Notes: generated by a model not told the origin, from the sequence alone. Shown: positions 40,233 through 49,682, counted from the stretch's first letter. The stretch is 60,324 nucleotides of DNA from Bacteroidales bacterium UBA1176 (GCA_002311645.1 DBYW01000037.1:32425-92748), one strand, 5' to 3'. Translations and numbers: made by a program.

Positions 40233-43200
40233 ATGAAGAGAGCTTTTCTTTTTACTGTACTGACAACAATATGCTTCGCGGCTCTCGCCCAGATGCCGAA
40301 GATGAGCTACCAAGCCGTATTGCGCGACGCCGGCAACCGGCTGGTGCCCCACACGGCGGTGACGGTGGATGTGACCATCACCTACGGCTCCAACACCTAC
40401 AGCGAGACGGGGCTGACCGCCACCACCGATGCAAACGGCCTGTTCTCCGTGGAGATAGGCAGTGTCAGCGGCTACGAGGCCATCCTCTGGGAGAATGCCA
40501 CCATCAAGACGGTGGTGAGATTCGGCAGCAGCACCATTGAGAGCACCTCTCCGGTGACAGCGGTGCCCTACGCCCTGAACGCCCGCCTCGCCTCGGACCT
40601 GAGTTCCAACGGCACGGCGCTGCCAGCCGTTTATGACAAGATCCACAGCGACAGCGCCGCGCTGCACAACGCCCTTCTGGACACCTCCGCCGCCATACGG
40701 AGCGCCATTCCCGCCGCACAAGCCAATGCCGACTGGAACGCCACCAGCGGCGTGACGGAAATCCTCAACAAACCGGCTGTCAACAACGACACGCTATTCT
40801 TCATATTCCCCAACAACCGGGTGGACACCTTCACCGCCAACCAGCAGGGCAACACCGAGGTCAACATCACCTTTCCTGCAATGAGTGTGCAGGACTTCCT
40901 GAATGTGCTGGATCAGATGACGCCCGAACAGTTGGCCGCCCTGCGCGACTCTCTGGGGATTACCCTGTCCGACCCCAACTCCTGCGGCACAATGACCGAC
41001 TTTGACGGCCACTCCTACCGGACCGTGCAGATCGGCACCCAGTGCTGGGCCAAGACCAACCTGCGCACCACGCATTACCGCAACGGCGGCGCAATCCCCG
41101 TGAATCAAGCAGCCACGTCGCTCACCCCCTCCTATTACAGTCCTTCCGCAAACGATGCCGTCGCCGAACACTACCCCGACTCCGTTTACGGTATGTACTA
41201 CAACGGATATGCCGTGGAAGGCGACTCGCTCTGTCCCGACGGCTGGCACCTGCCGACCAAAGCCGAGTGGGAGGTGCTCACAGCATACGTGAGCAGCCAC
41301 GATTCTTGTGGTGGAAATCCAAGCTATAATGCCAAGGCTCTGGCAGGCACCCATCGCTATGTCCTTAACACCGAGGAGAGTGTTTATGCTTGGAGTCATA
41401 ACGATAAGAATTGTGCCGTGGGTTCTGACCGCGGGGCGAACAATGCCACCGGCTTCTCCGCGTTCCCGGCAGGAAATTGGTCGGGCTCGTTCCAACAATA
41501 TGGCTTTAGCACTGATTTCTGGACTTCCACGCCCTATAACAACCAAACCTGGGTGTTTCACTTATCCTATTCAGAAGAAATGGTACGTAATTATGGAGGC
41601 GACCGGAATAATGCCTTTTCGGTCAGATGCGTGAAAGACACGGTGCCCACACCCCACGTGTTCTCCTGCGGCACCGAGAAGATAATGGACGCCGACAGCA
41701 ACCTGTACGAGACTGTGCGTATCGGCCGGCAGTGCTGGACCAAGACCAACCTGCGCACCACCAAGTTCCGCAACGGCAACACTGTCGCCGAGGATGTCAA
41801 TCTTATGCCGTCCCTCTCCGCCTCCTTCTACCGCTTCCCATATTATGATGATATTCCTCAATATTCGGATTCCACATTCGGCTTCTATTATAACTGGTAT
41901 GCGGCAGCCGACACAGGTGACAGCAGACTCTGTCCCGAAGGCTGGCACGTGCCCGACGACGGCGACTGGCTGACGCTTTGGAACCATTTGGCGACCCACC
42001 ATTATTGTGGCACCGACCCGACCTTCATCGCCAAGGCATTGGCTGACAGTCTGGTCTGGATACCCAATACCTACACGGCTTGTACACCGGGCGACAACAC
42101 TACGACCAACAACGCCTCCGGCTTCACCGCTGTACCTGCAGGTTATTTTGAGTCCTATAATACTACTGGTGAACTTGATATGGGTGGCTACGCCGAAGTT
42201 TCTTCCGGTTTTTGGTCAACCACCCTTTCTGCCGATAATGAGGAGACCCATTTCCGCAAATTATTTTACGGTGTTACAACATTGACAAATCTGACCGGAC
42301 ACAAATGGGACGCCATGTCTGTGCGCTGTGTCAAGGACACGGATATGGCCCCTATCGTCAAGCCTGCCGTCACTACCGACAGCGCCGTCTCCGTCAGCAC
42401 GGTGTCGTCCAGGCTCTACGGCTCAATCTCCAATCCCGACAGCATTGTCATCATCAACAAGGGGTTCGAGTGGAAGAAATCCACAGACTCCCACTATAAC
42501 ACCAGGCTGGTCACCGGCACAGCGTTAACCAGTACTCTTGAGAACCTCAATAAAAACACCCAATATACCTACCGGGCGTTCATCACCTACGACGACAGGA
42601 CTTACTACGGCGATGAACTCACGTTCACCACGCCCGTCCTCCCCACCGCCACGACCGACAGCGCCACCCATATCTCCCAGTCTTCGGCCACGCTCCACGG
42701 CACGGTCCATAATCCCGACAATGTTACCTTAACAGCGAAAGGATTTTTCTGGAAGCAGAGCCACGGTGTTTACGAGTATGACACCGCTTTTGTCACCGGC
42801 ACGGATACGGCGATGACCGTTATGTTCAACGACCTCACGCCAAACACCAAATACGACTATAAGGCCTTTATCCAATATGAAGGCAAGACCGTCTATGGCG
42901 ATTTGCTCTCCTTCACCACCCCCAACAACCCAGAAGTCTCGTGCGGCACTATGACCGACTTCGACGGCAACGTCTATCAGACCGTGCAGATTGGCAGCCA
43001 GTGCTGGGCCAAGACCAACCTGCGCACCACAAAATACCGCAACGGCAGCACCATCTCCACCGCAATCGGAACGGTGGTGCCCGCCTACTACAGACTGAGC
43101 CAATGGGATAAAGACACCACTATCGTCGCCACTGCAGCCAACGCCGCCGACTCCATCTTCGGCTTCTACTACAACGGATACGCCGCAATAGGCGACAGTC

Positions 43201-43874
43201 TCTGTCCCCCGGGCTGGCACGTGCCGAATTACGGCGACTGGAGTGATCTCGTCAGTTATATGCGAACGCGCCCTGAATATTGGTGCGACAACGACAATTC
43301 CAATCTGGCCAAAGCGGTGGCATCCCGGTATTTCTGGTTTAATGTTGTAACGCCCCCCATAACATATACCATTAATCATGATGCCGTTGCCAGACCGTGC
43401 AGTCCACAATATCAGGGTACGGACTATCTCAACGATGCCTCCTATTTCTCTGCAATTCCTGCAGGAGCGTGGTACGACAATTTAGGAGGTAACATAGATA
43501 CCCTTACTGGTTTCGGCGGCCGCGAATTTGATCCAGGCAAAGACGCTCACTTCTGGTCCTCCACCACGCAGGAGAATTCAGATTCCACGGGATATTTCTT
43601 CCGTCTTGGGATTATCACGTACGATGTGGTGGCCCTTGCGTACGACGCCTTGAAATATGGCCGTTCGGTCCGTTGCATCAAGGATGCGGAGTACGTGACG
43701 CCGCCCACTTCCAGCAACACTACGACAGGCACTGGAAACGACCAGTGCGAGAACGTGGAGACAGGAAAGCAGCGCAGGGCCAAGAACAGCCCACTCCTTA
43801 GCCATCTCGTTTTCCGCTCTTTTTCAGCAAGAAGCCCAATCAAAAGGTTAGGTTTTTTGTTTTCGCGGCCATAG
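40233..43874 (+). CDS. Giant exported protein with three FISUMP domains
   Basis: A 1213-residue product; the ATG at 40233 gives signal peptide MKRAFLFTVLTTICFAALAQ. Order: N-terminal stalk-like domain (about 20-247), FISUMP 1 (250-468), FISUMP 2 (478-702), two Ig/Fn3-like repeats (710-899; GFEWKKSTDSHYNT, GFFWKQSHGVYEYD), FISUMP 3 (906-1151). Each FISUMP has CWAKTNLRTT or CWTKTNLRTT and CPDGWH, CPEGWH or CPPGWH. The final 62 residues are unlike any FISUMP end: from about residue 1191 they are encoded by a copy of the tRNA-Gly tail and a decayed terminator (43805-43860). The original 3' end was therefore probably replaced by recombination. Confidence 0.85.
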   Translation: MKRAFLFTVLTTICFAALAQMPKMSYQAVLRDAGNRLVPHTAVTVDVTITYGSNTYSETGLTATTDANGLFSVEIGSVSGYEAILWENATIKTVVRFGSSTIESTSPVTAVPYALNARLASDLSSNGTALPAVYDKIHSDSAALHNALLDTSAAIRSAIPAAQANADWNATSGVTEILNKPAVNNDTLFFIFPNNRVDTFTANQQGNTEVNITFPAMSVQDFLNVLDQMTPEQLAALRDSLGITLSDPNSCGTMTDFDGHSYRTVQIGTQCWAKTNLRTTHYRNGGAIPVNQAATSLTPSYYSPSANDAVAEHYPDSVYGMYYNGYAVEGDSLCPDGWHLPTKAEWEVLTAYVSSHDSCGGNPSYNAKALAGTHRYVLNTEESVYAWSHNDKNCAVGSDRGANNATGFSAFPAGNWSGSFQQYGFSTDFWTSTPYNNQTWVFHLSYSEEMVRNYGGDRNNAFSVRCVKDTVPTPHVFSCGTEKIMDADSNLYETVRIGRQCWTKTNLRTTKFRNGNTVAEDVNLMPSLSASFYRFPYYDDIPQYSDSTFGFYYNWYAAADTGDSRLCPEGWHVPDDGDWLTLWNHLATHHYCGTDPTFIAKALADSLVWIPNTYTACTPGDNTTTNNASGFTAVPAGYFESYNTTGELDMGGYAEVSSGFWSTTLSADNEETHFRKLFYGVTTLTNLTGHKWDAMSVRCVKDTDMAPIVKPAVTTDSAVSVSTVSSRLYGSISNPDSIVIINKGFEWKKSTDSHYNTRLVTGTALTSTLENLNKNTQYTYRAFITYDDRTYYGDELTFTTPVLPTATTDSATHISQSSATLHGTVHNPDNVTLTAKGFFWKQSHGVYEYDTAFVTGTDTAMTVMFNDLTPNTKYDYKAFIQYEGKTVYGDLLSFTTPNNPEVSCGTMTDFDGNVYQTVQIGSQCWAKTNLRTTKYRNGSTISTAIGTVVPAYYRLSQWDKDTTIVATAANAADSIFGFYYNGYAAIGDSLCPPGWHVPNYGDWSDLVSYMRTRPEYWCDNDNSNLAKAVASRYFWFNVVTPPITYTINHDAVARPCSPQYQGTDYLNDASYFSAIPAGAWYDNLGGNIDTLTGFGGREFDPGKDAHFWSSTTQENSDSTGYFFRLGIITYDVVALAYDALKYGRSVRCIKDAEYVTPPTSSNTTTGTGNDQCENVETGKQRRAKNSPLLSHLVFRSFSARSPIKRLGFLFSRP
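43805..43858 (+). other. Second copy of the tRNA-Gly tail with a decayed terminator
   Basis: TCTCGTTTTCCGCTCT (43805-43820) equals 20381-20396. The following bases, including TTTCAG and AAGCCCAATC and a T-rich end, parallel the tRNA terminator at 20398-20435, with mismatches. It lies inside the 3' end of the giant FISUMP gene. It may be the original chromosomal tRNA end pushed away by a first, stacked insertion. Confidence 0.65.
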
Positions 43875-43887
43875 ATATTATCAAATT

Positions 43888-45303
43888 ATGAAATTGAAAA
43901 TATCCGTTTTCTTCACCTTATTGGCTATCCTGTGGGGTCCAGTATCCGCCAAACCTGTGGATGAGACAACAGCCCGCGCCGTTGCGTCCCATTTCTATGC
44001 CATGCAATACAACCACGCACCAGAATCCCCAGCACCGGCCCTCGCCTACGTGGCACCGTCAATCCATGGCAAAAATGGTTATAGTCCCAGTTTCTATGTC
44101 TTCAATTTCGACTCCGAGGGTTTTGTCATCGTGGCTGGCGATGACAGAGTACAACCCATTTTGGCTTTTTCCGATGAAGGTGCCTTCGTCGCTGAAAACA
44201 TGCCCGCCCATATTCGCTTTTTCTTGGACGGATACACCGAAGAAATCCAGTATATGGTTAACCATCGGCAGCACAGCGACAAGACCATCCTACATCAATG
44301 GGAGACATTGATTTCAAGCACTCCCCTCGCACCCAAAGACGGGGATGTTGTCGTCGGCCCGCTGCTCGGCAACAACAAATGGAACCAGACCAAATACTAC
44401 AACGACCTCTGTCCGGCCGATGCAAGCGGCAACGCAGCATACGGCGGCCACGCCGCTGCGGGATGCGGCGCCCTTGTAATGGGACAAGTGATGCGCTATT
44501 GGCAATTTCCGGTCACCGGCACCGGAAGCCATTCCTATAACAGCAGCTACGGCACCCTTTCCGCCAACTTCGGCGCGACGACCTACCGCTACGAGAACAT
44601 GCCCAACCAACTCACCACAACTTATCATCCGGACAGTTGTGTGGAAGCTGTCGCCACCCTGCTGTATCATTGCGGCGTTGCCGTCAACATGAATTACGGC
44701 CCATCCGCGAGCGTGGCAAACTCCAACAGGATCGTAACCGCCCTCTCCACCTATTTCCGCTATCCCGCCACTGTACAGTACCTTGAGCGCGGAAATCTCT
44801 CTTCTGCAGTGTGGCTCAATTATTTAAAAGGCGAACTTGACGAGGGCGCACCCTTCATGTACGGCGGAAGCGGGAACTATGGCGGGCACGTCTGGACCTG
44901 CGACGGTTACCGCGACGACAACTACTTCCATTTCAACTGGGGCTGGGGTGGACAACAAAACGGCTACTACGCGCTCACGAACTGCAGTTCATACGGATTC
45001 AACAGCAATCACGCGATCATCATTGGCATCCGAGGTCCTGAATTACCCAGCACAATCGAAGAACATCGTATGGGAAACATCCAGGTTTTCCCCAATCCTT
45101 CCACCGGCAGCGTGTATGTTTGTACTGAACAGCAGCCAGTGTCAGACATGCAGGTTTTTGACATGTCCGGAAGAATGCTTTTCCACAAAAGCGTGGGTAA
45201 AAAGGAGTTCTCCTTTGACTTATCGGGTTATAAAGCTGGGATTTATATACTTCGGCTGGTTACCAGCGAAGGAGTCGTGACAAGCAAAATCATCAAAAAA
45301 TAG
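43888..45303 (+). CDS. C10 (streptopain-like) cysteine protease with T9SS sorting domain
   Basis: The 471-residue preproenzyme has a signal peptide (residues 1-21) and a Spi-like propeptide (about 22-130). The mature C10 domain has catalytic Cys193 in GHAAAGCGALVMGQVMRYW, catalytic His334 in GGHVWTCDGY and the FNWGWGG oxyanion region after it. The C-terminal ~75 residues (IQVFPNPSTGSVYV, MQVFDMSGRMLF, GYKAGIYILRLVT, SKIIKK) are a type A T9SS sorting domain. C10 peptidases include SpeB and periodontain or interpain A, secreted virulence-associated proteases. It starts 13 bp after the giant FISUMP gene and faces the alpha/beta hydrolase gene 26 bp away. Confidence 0.93.
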   Translation: MKLKISVFFTLLAILWGPVSAKPVDETTARAVASHFYAMQYNHAPESPAPALAYVAPSIHGKNGYSPSFYVFNFDSEGFVIVAGDDRVQPILAFSDEGAFVAENMPAHIRFFLDGYTEEIQYMVNHRQHSDKTILHQWETLISSTPLAPKDGDVVVGPLLGNNKWNQTKYYNDLCPADASGNAAYGGHAAAGCGALVMGQVMRYWQFPVTGTGSHSYNSSYGTLSANFGATTYRYENMPNQLTTTYHPDSCVEAVATLLYHCGVAVNMNYGPSASVANSNRIVTALSTYFRYPATVQYLERGNLSSAVWLNYLKGELDEGAPFMYGGSGNYGGHVWTCDGYRDDNYFHFNWGWGGQQNGYYALTNCSSYGFNSNHAIIIGIRGPELPSTIEEHRMGNIQVFPNPSTGSVYVCTEQQPVSDMQVFDMSGRMLFHKSVGKKEFSFDLSGYKAGIYILRLVTSEGVVTSKIIKK

Positions 45304-45329
45304 AGTTTGTTACGGGCACCCTCATTTTG

Positions 45330-46070
45330 TCATTTCACACTCATGGCAAGAATTCTGGCGGCAATTTCTTCCGGATGGTCCACCAGCAACTGCCCGTGAT
45401 TCATTTTTGGGAAAACCTCGACGTGAGTATCCGGATGGAGTTTGCATAAATGCTCGGCCTGCGCATTGGCCACAAAGGCCTCCTTGGTACCATACCAATA
45501 GTGGATATCAGCGCCGTGAATGGATTCCAACTTGTTAGTATAAACATCCTTGTAGCCATCACGCACAGCTTTACCCTTGCCAGAAGGCCACACTTTCCTG
45601 CATTCGTCCAGCAAGACATCAAAATAGTGGGAATGAAACACCCGTTTCCAGAATCCAGTCCAGTGATAGCAAGTCCAAACGTTGAAACTTTGGTAGTACC
45701 GCAACGGATTCACGCTCCACTTGGGCAAGGGCAGCAGCGGTGCCGCATCCATGATGGCATGTTCTATGACAATTTCATCCCGTTCCATCATTCTGGACAG
45801 GATTTTTCCGCCCAACGAGAGTCCGTAGGCAACATGCAGATGTCCGTTCAAGTTTTTCCGGACATATTGAATCGCCTGAATCGCCTGGTCATCAATAGAT
45901 GTAAACCGAGACTCTTCCCCGATCAGGAATCCGTCGATTCCTACTGCAACAATAAAGTATTGGTCCTTCAACAGTTCTATCAGCGGCAGAAATATCTCAT
46001 ACGATACCCCCAGCCCTGGAATCAGCAGCAAACTCTGATTATTTACATCTCCATACGTGTTGAATGTCAT
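45330..46070 (-). CDS. Alpha/beta hydrolase
   Basis: A 246-residue cytoplasmic protein; the ATG at 46070 (MTFNTYGDVNNQSLLLIPGL) is preferred to an upstream in-frame one at 46178. The fold is shown by LLLIPGLGVSYEIF near residue 15 (oxyanion strand), nucleophile elbow YGLSLGGK near 85 (Ser in GLSLG), acid region HYWYGTKEAFV near 195 and catalytic His in PKMNHGQLL near 222. Substrate is not predictable; esterase, lipase or peptidase activities all occur in this superfamily. It is not clearly in an operon. Confidence 0.85.
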   Translation of the reverse strand: MTFNTYGDVNNQSLLLIPGLGVSYEIFLPLIELLKDQYFIVAVGIDGFLIGEESRFTSIDDQAIQAIQYVRKNLNGHLHVAYGLSLGGKILSRMMERDEIVIEHAIMDAAPLLPLPKWSVNPLRYYQSFNVWTCYHWTGFWKRVFHSHYFDVLLDECRKVWPSGKGKAVRDGYKDVYTNKLESIHGADIHYWYGTKEAFVANAQAEHLCKLHPDTHVEVFPKMNHGQLLVDHPEEIAARILAMSVK

Positions 46071-46271
46071 AAAGATTTTTTTTGGCAAGCAGGATGAACA
46101 TAGACTATCCATCTGCAAAATACAACATGTCACCCCGTTCAATCTCCCCTGATTATGGGAGTTTTGGATGACAGGCACTCACTTTTGGCTATCTGATTCC
46201 ACTCCTGTATTCTTACAATTAAGGATAAAAGACCTGAAAGACCACAAGTCTCGCAACATTGCAGGCAAAAA

Positions 46272-46811
46272 TCAGTCGTTCATCAACCGACTCTCTCCCC
46301 AATTGTACTGCGGATACGCCTTCTTGAGGTCTGCTGCGGAGCCCTCTACCCCACTCCCGCCGCTGGTGGCGAAGACGTTGAGCACTTTGCCGCTGAGGTC
46401 GTGCGCCTCGATGAAGGTGTTGACGATGGTCGGGGCTGTGTACCACCACACGGGGAAGCCGATCCACACCGTGTCATATTCGGCGATGTTCTCGCACTTG
46501 CCTTTGATGGTCGGACGCGAACTCTTGTCCTTCATCTCCAACGTGGAGCGCGAGCTTTTATCGCGCCAGTTGAGGTCGGCGGCGGTGTAAGGGACTTCCG
46601 GTGTGATTTCATAGAGGTCGGCGTTATGCTCTTTCGCCAACCGTTGCGCAGCAGCCTTGGTGGTACCAGTGGCCGAGAAGTAAACTACTAAGGTCTTTTT
46701 CATATTGTTGAATTGTTGATTTGTTGATTTATTGTTTTGTTGGGGGGTCTGTGCGCAGGCGACCAGTATCAGGGTGGCCGCGACTGCAAATAATGCTATT
46801 TTTTTCATCAT
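46272..46811 (-). CDS. Flavodoxin-like protein with lipoprotein leader
   Basis: Residues of about 38-179 form a flavodoxin-like domain: FMN-binding loop VVYFSATGTTKAAAQRLA, YDTVWIGFPVWWYTAPTIV, and FATSGGSGVEGSAADL. The first ~20 residues (IALFAVAATLILVACAQ) form a lipoprotein signal with the lipidated Cys near 19. They are followed by a Gln/Asn linker and an internal Met (residue 37) at the position where cytoplasmic relatives begin. The protein is therefore either an exported, anchored flavoprotein or has two starts. The Met at residue 37 corresponds to position 46703. Neighbours at 46853 and 47352 also have lipoprotein leaders. Confidence 0.85.
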   Translation of the reverse strand: MMKKIALFAVAATLILVACAQTPQQNNKSTNQQFNNMKKTLVVYFSATGTTKAAAQRLAKEHNADLYEITPEVPYTAADLNWRDKSSRSTLEMKDKSSRPTIKGKCENIAEYDTVWIGFPVWWYTAPTIVNTFIEAHDLSGKVLNVFATSGGSGVEGSAADLKKAYPQYNWGESRLMND

Positions 46812-46852
46812 TTTTCTATTTAAATTCCTATTTTTCCAAAGAATATCATGAA

Positions 46853-47233
46853 TTATTCCGTATAATCAGACAATTCAAAGCTTCCAACTTCTTCTTCGAC
46901 ACCAAGATTTGGAACTCTTTCCACTATTCTGGTGGTGCCGTTTGTCTTGTCCACATAAAAATCCACCAACGCCCCCGTATAGCTGCGGAATATCACTTGA
47001 CAGGTGGAATCGGTCTCTTCCCCCATCTCCACGCCCATTATGGAGGGATTTTCTTCCGCCATACTCCAGTCATACGCTTTGTGGCAGTAGTTGTTTACTC
47101 CTTCGTACGCCATTTCTGCCGTTATGGTACACTTTGAGGTTTCAGAACCATTCGTCTGATTTGTTTTGTTGTCGCGGCAAGAGCAAAATGACAAGACCAT
47201 TGCTGCCAATGATACGAATATGACTTTTTTCAT
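46853..47233 (-). CDS. Small hypothetical lipoprotein
   Basis: A 126-residue product with lipoprotein signal VSLAAMVLSFCSCRD (lipobox Cys near 19). The mature part contains CTITAEMAYEGVNNYCHKAY and ends acidic (EEEVGSFELSDYTE). No family is recognised. It lies 41 bp upstream of the flavodoxin-like gene on the same strand and 118 bp after the aldo-keto reductase gene, so all three may be co-expressed. The two mature Cys could form a disulfide in the periplasm. Confidence 0.7.
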   Translation of the reverse strand: MKKVIFVSLAAMVLSFCSCRDNKTNQTNGSETSKCTITAEMAYEGVNNYCHKAYDWSMAEENPSIMGVEMGEETDSTCQVIFRSYTGALVDFYVDKTNGTTRIVERVPNLGVEEEVGSFELSDYTE

Positions 47234-47351
47234 AGGTGAATAAGAATCCTAATGTGACACTCGGGGTTAATAAATTCAGGGGCAAAAACGCAAGTCCACT
47301 CAGCCCAAGCCTTGGCCTGAGTGCGGATTACCGCTGTTCCTGCCCTATTGC

Positions 47352-48593
47352 CTAATGGCCAAACATGGTCTTGGCCGCGTCCATACGGGAAGGGATGTCC
47401 ACTCCGAAGGGGCAGCGGCTCAAGCAGGCCTCGCAATGGGTGCATTCGCCGGCATGGTGTGACAACGCATCATATTGGGCTTGCAGTTCGGAGGTCAGTC
47501 CTTCGGTTTCCGCCTTGTCGAGTAGTTCGTTGACCTTGGCGATAGGGATGCCGGCAGAGCATGGAGCGCAGTGGTTGCAGTAGGTGCAGTCGCCAGCGTC
47601 TGCCTTGGACTGCGCCGTCTGTCTGTTAAGAGCGGCATTGTAGTCCTTCTCCTCATCGGTAGCCTTAAGGTAGTGCAGGTACTCGTCGACCTTGCTGACG
47701 CTGTCGATACTGCAAAGGGCAACTTTCACACAAGGTTTTGCCAATACATACGCAAAACACTGGTCACGGGTAAGAGCAGTCTTAAGTGGCGATTTTTCGG
47801 CATCCAGCAGACGGTCTCCTCCACCAAAGGTTTTCATAACCGTGATGGCAATATCGTGCTGGGCGCAATAGTCGTACAATTCCACGCGAACAGGGTCGAT
47901 GCCGGGCAACATTTCATCGAAAGTCTTTGAGTCCCAAGGACTCTTGCCTGAAAGCACACGGTCAAAAGCGGGATTGAGGCTGAACATGATAACCTCCACC
48001 AAGCCGCTCTTGGCGATGGCAAGTGCAACTTCGGCATTGTGACTGCTCACACCGATATGCTTGATTTTGCCTTGTGTTTTCAGCTCTTTCACATATTGCA
48101 GATAGGGGCTGTCCTGTATCTCCTGCCATTCTTCCATCTTGTCCACGATATGAATCATGCCGACATCGATGTAGTCGGTGTTCAGGCGATTAAGCAGGTC
48201 TTCGAAGCCGATTTTGCATTTTTCCACGTCGCGGGTACGTTCATAGCTGTCGCCGTTCCACCAACATCCAACGTGACCTTGGATGATCATCTCTGCGCGG
48301 CGGTCGCCGAGGCCATATCCGATATTGCTGCGCACCTTAGGGTTGGCATCGTATATGTCCATGTAGTTCATACCGTGGTCGAGGGCGTAAGTGACCAGCT
48401 CGCGCGAGGCGGTGGAGTCGATTTCGTCGAAACCGCCGCATCCCAGGCCTATCACACCCACGCGCAGCCCTGTGCTACCCAATGTGCGGTATTCCATATC
48501 TGGGTTCTCTTTTGTCTGCTGTGTTTCCTGTCTTTTACCGCAGCCCACCATTATCAAGGCGACTGCAAATACGAGTAATGCAATCTTTTTCAT
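47352..48593 (-). CDS. Aldo-keto reductase with C-terminal 4Fe-4S ferredoxin-type domain and lipoprotein leader
   Basis: The 413-residue product has a lipoprotein signal (VFAVALIMVGCGKR, Cys18). The aldo-keto reductase barrel runs about 33-330: YRTLGSTGLRVGVIGLGCGG, MNYMDIYDA, IGVSSHNAEVALAI. It is followed by two cysteine clusters, CTYCNHCAPCSAGIP near 341 and CTHCEACLSRCPFGVDIP near 385, which bind two 4Fe-4S centres. Such AKR-ferredoxin fusions are usually cytoplasmic; the lipobox suggests export here. An internal Met (residue 33, MEYRTLGSTG) would give the cytoplasmic form. A minus-strand -7 box lies at 48648-48641. Substrate unknown. Confidence 0.88.
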   Translation of the reverse strand: MKKIALLVFAVALIMVGCGKRQETQQTKENPDMEYRTLGSTGLRVGVIGLGCGGFDEIDSTASRELVTYALDHGMNYMDIYDANPKVRSNIGYGLGDRRAEMIIQGHVGCWWNGDSYERTRDVEKCKIGFEDLLNRLNTDYIDVGMIHIVDKMEEWQEIQDSPYLQYVKELKTQGKIKHIGVSSHNAEVALAIAKSGLVEVIMFSLNPAFDRVLSGKSPWDSKTFDEMLPGIDPVRVELYDYCAQHDIAITVMKTFGGGDRLLDAEKSPLKTALTRDQCFAYVLAKPCVKVALCSIDSVSKVDEYLHYLKATDEEKDYNAALNRQTAQSKADAGDCTYCNHCAPCSAGIPIAKVNELLDKAETEGLTSELQAQYDALSHHAGECTHCEACLSRCPFGVDIPSRMDAAKTMFGH

Positions 48594-49189
48594 TGAGTTA
48601 TATATTTAATATTAAACTACGGGAGAAATAATTCATGGTACAAAAATACGAAAAAAAACGCACGGATTCTCTCTTGGATGAAAAAAACAGAATGCCGCTC
48701 TGCCATGAAGGCATATAATAATCAATCTGCTCTTATATTTATGCCCAGTAATGCCAATGTCTTTTTTCTGATACACATCCACTATCGAATCATTTCCGCT
48801 TTCTATGACAACTGTTTCACAGGGGATGTCATTGATGCCAGCATATTTCCTGAAAGAAATTGAATCTGTGAGACAACATGGTCAACGTCCGTTGTTGTCG
48901 CTCCCCGCAAAAAAACGATATTCCTCAACGTGAATATTATTTAATAGGGTTTGGGGACTATAGTGATAGTGATTGTTATTCCCACAATCACCATGTCCGC
49001 AGCCATTGCATTATAATGCCCATAACAACAGGGGGGGCCATTTTTCATTTTCGTATACTTTGTGCATATACTATTTGATAATGTCACTGTTGTTTTTCTG
49101 TTTCTTATAATGTCCCGGTCCTGCCGGAAACCAACCTTTTTCCACACGCTTACGTTGTTTAACAAGTTCCAGAACAGATTTTAGCTACC
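48594..49189. other. Gene-poor stretch upstream of the aldo-keto reductase
   Basis: Contains the minus-strand -7 box TATTTTTG (48648-48641) for the reductase gene. Around 48680-48870 (minus) there is an open frame without a start codon (SFRKYAGINDIPCETVVIES within it) that I cannot identify; it may be a gene fragment or chance. The palindrome CATTATAATG recurs at 49009-49018. No intact gene is seen. Confidence 0.45.
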
Positions 49190-49538
49190 GAAGAACGGCG
49201 ACCTATCTGGAGACTCTCGTCATTTGACTATCTCATTGGCATTGACGACTTTTCGCGAATGGGCGGTTTCCGTTTCAAGACGACACCCGATGGCGAGTTC
49301 ATTAACTGCGACAGCCATCTGCGAATTCCTCCTCTGACCGACCTTCGATCTTTGGTTGCCGCCAGTATGGAGATTGAGGACGGATGGCAGCGACGCCCAA
49401 ACAGGCAATGGCTATCTCGACATCGTTGATTTCATCCTCCAGAACTGCTGTGACGTGGAGAACATTCTGCGTCAGCTCTACCGCCGTGTGGCGTTCTACA
49501 TCGCTATCGGCAACACGGACGACCATTTTCGCAGTTAG
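49190..49538 (+). pseudogene. Decayed HipA-family toxin/kinase gene
   Basis: Frame 1 encodes FDYLIGIDDFSRMGGFRFK and IPPLTDLRSLVAASMEIE, typical of the N-terminal half of HipA serine/threonine kinases. It hits a stop at 49427. A second frame from about 49400 encodes GNGYLDIVDFILQN and QLYRRVAFYIAIGNTDDHFR, typical of the later catalytic part (NTDDH). The central portion and both termini are missing, so this is a deleted and frameshifted remnant. No HipB antitoxin gene is seen nearby. Confidence 0.8.
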
Positions 49539-49674
49539 AACAAATCCTCTAATTCATGGAAAACGACAAACAAAAGAAAAATAGACAATCACTTTAGCTG
49601 TAACTCCAACAATAGTATATTCAAAATTCCGCATAGAAAAGGAAGAATAACTTCGTTTTCTGTGTGAGATTTTG

Positions 49675-49682
49675 TATTTTTG
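49675..49682 (+). promoter_or_regulatory. -7 box of the CatA-like gene
   Basis: TATTTTTG at 49675-49682 matches TAnnTTTG; the start codon is at 49754. Confidence 0.6.

Noticed and set aside
40794..43409. Several minus-strand frames of 140-255 codons opposite the giant FISUMP gene
   Set aside because: All lie within the reading frame of a domain-rich exported protein and carry no motifs of their own.
48632..48880. Start-less minus-strand frame as a gene
   Set aside because: It has no start codon, runs through the promoter of the reductase gene and has no recognisable homology; reported only within the gap description.
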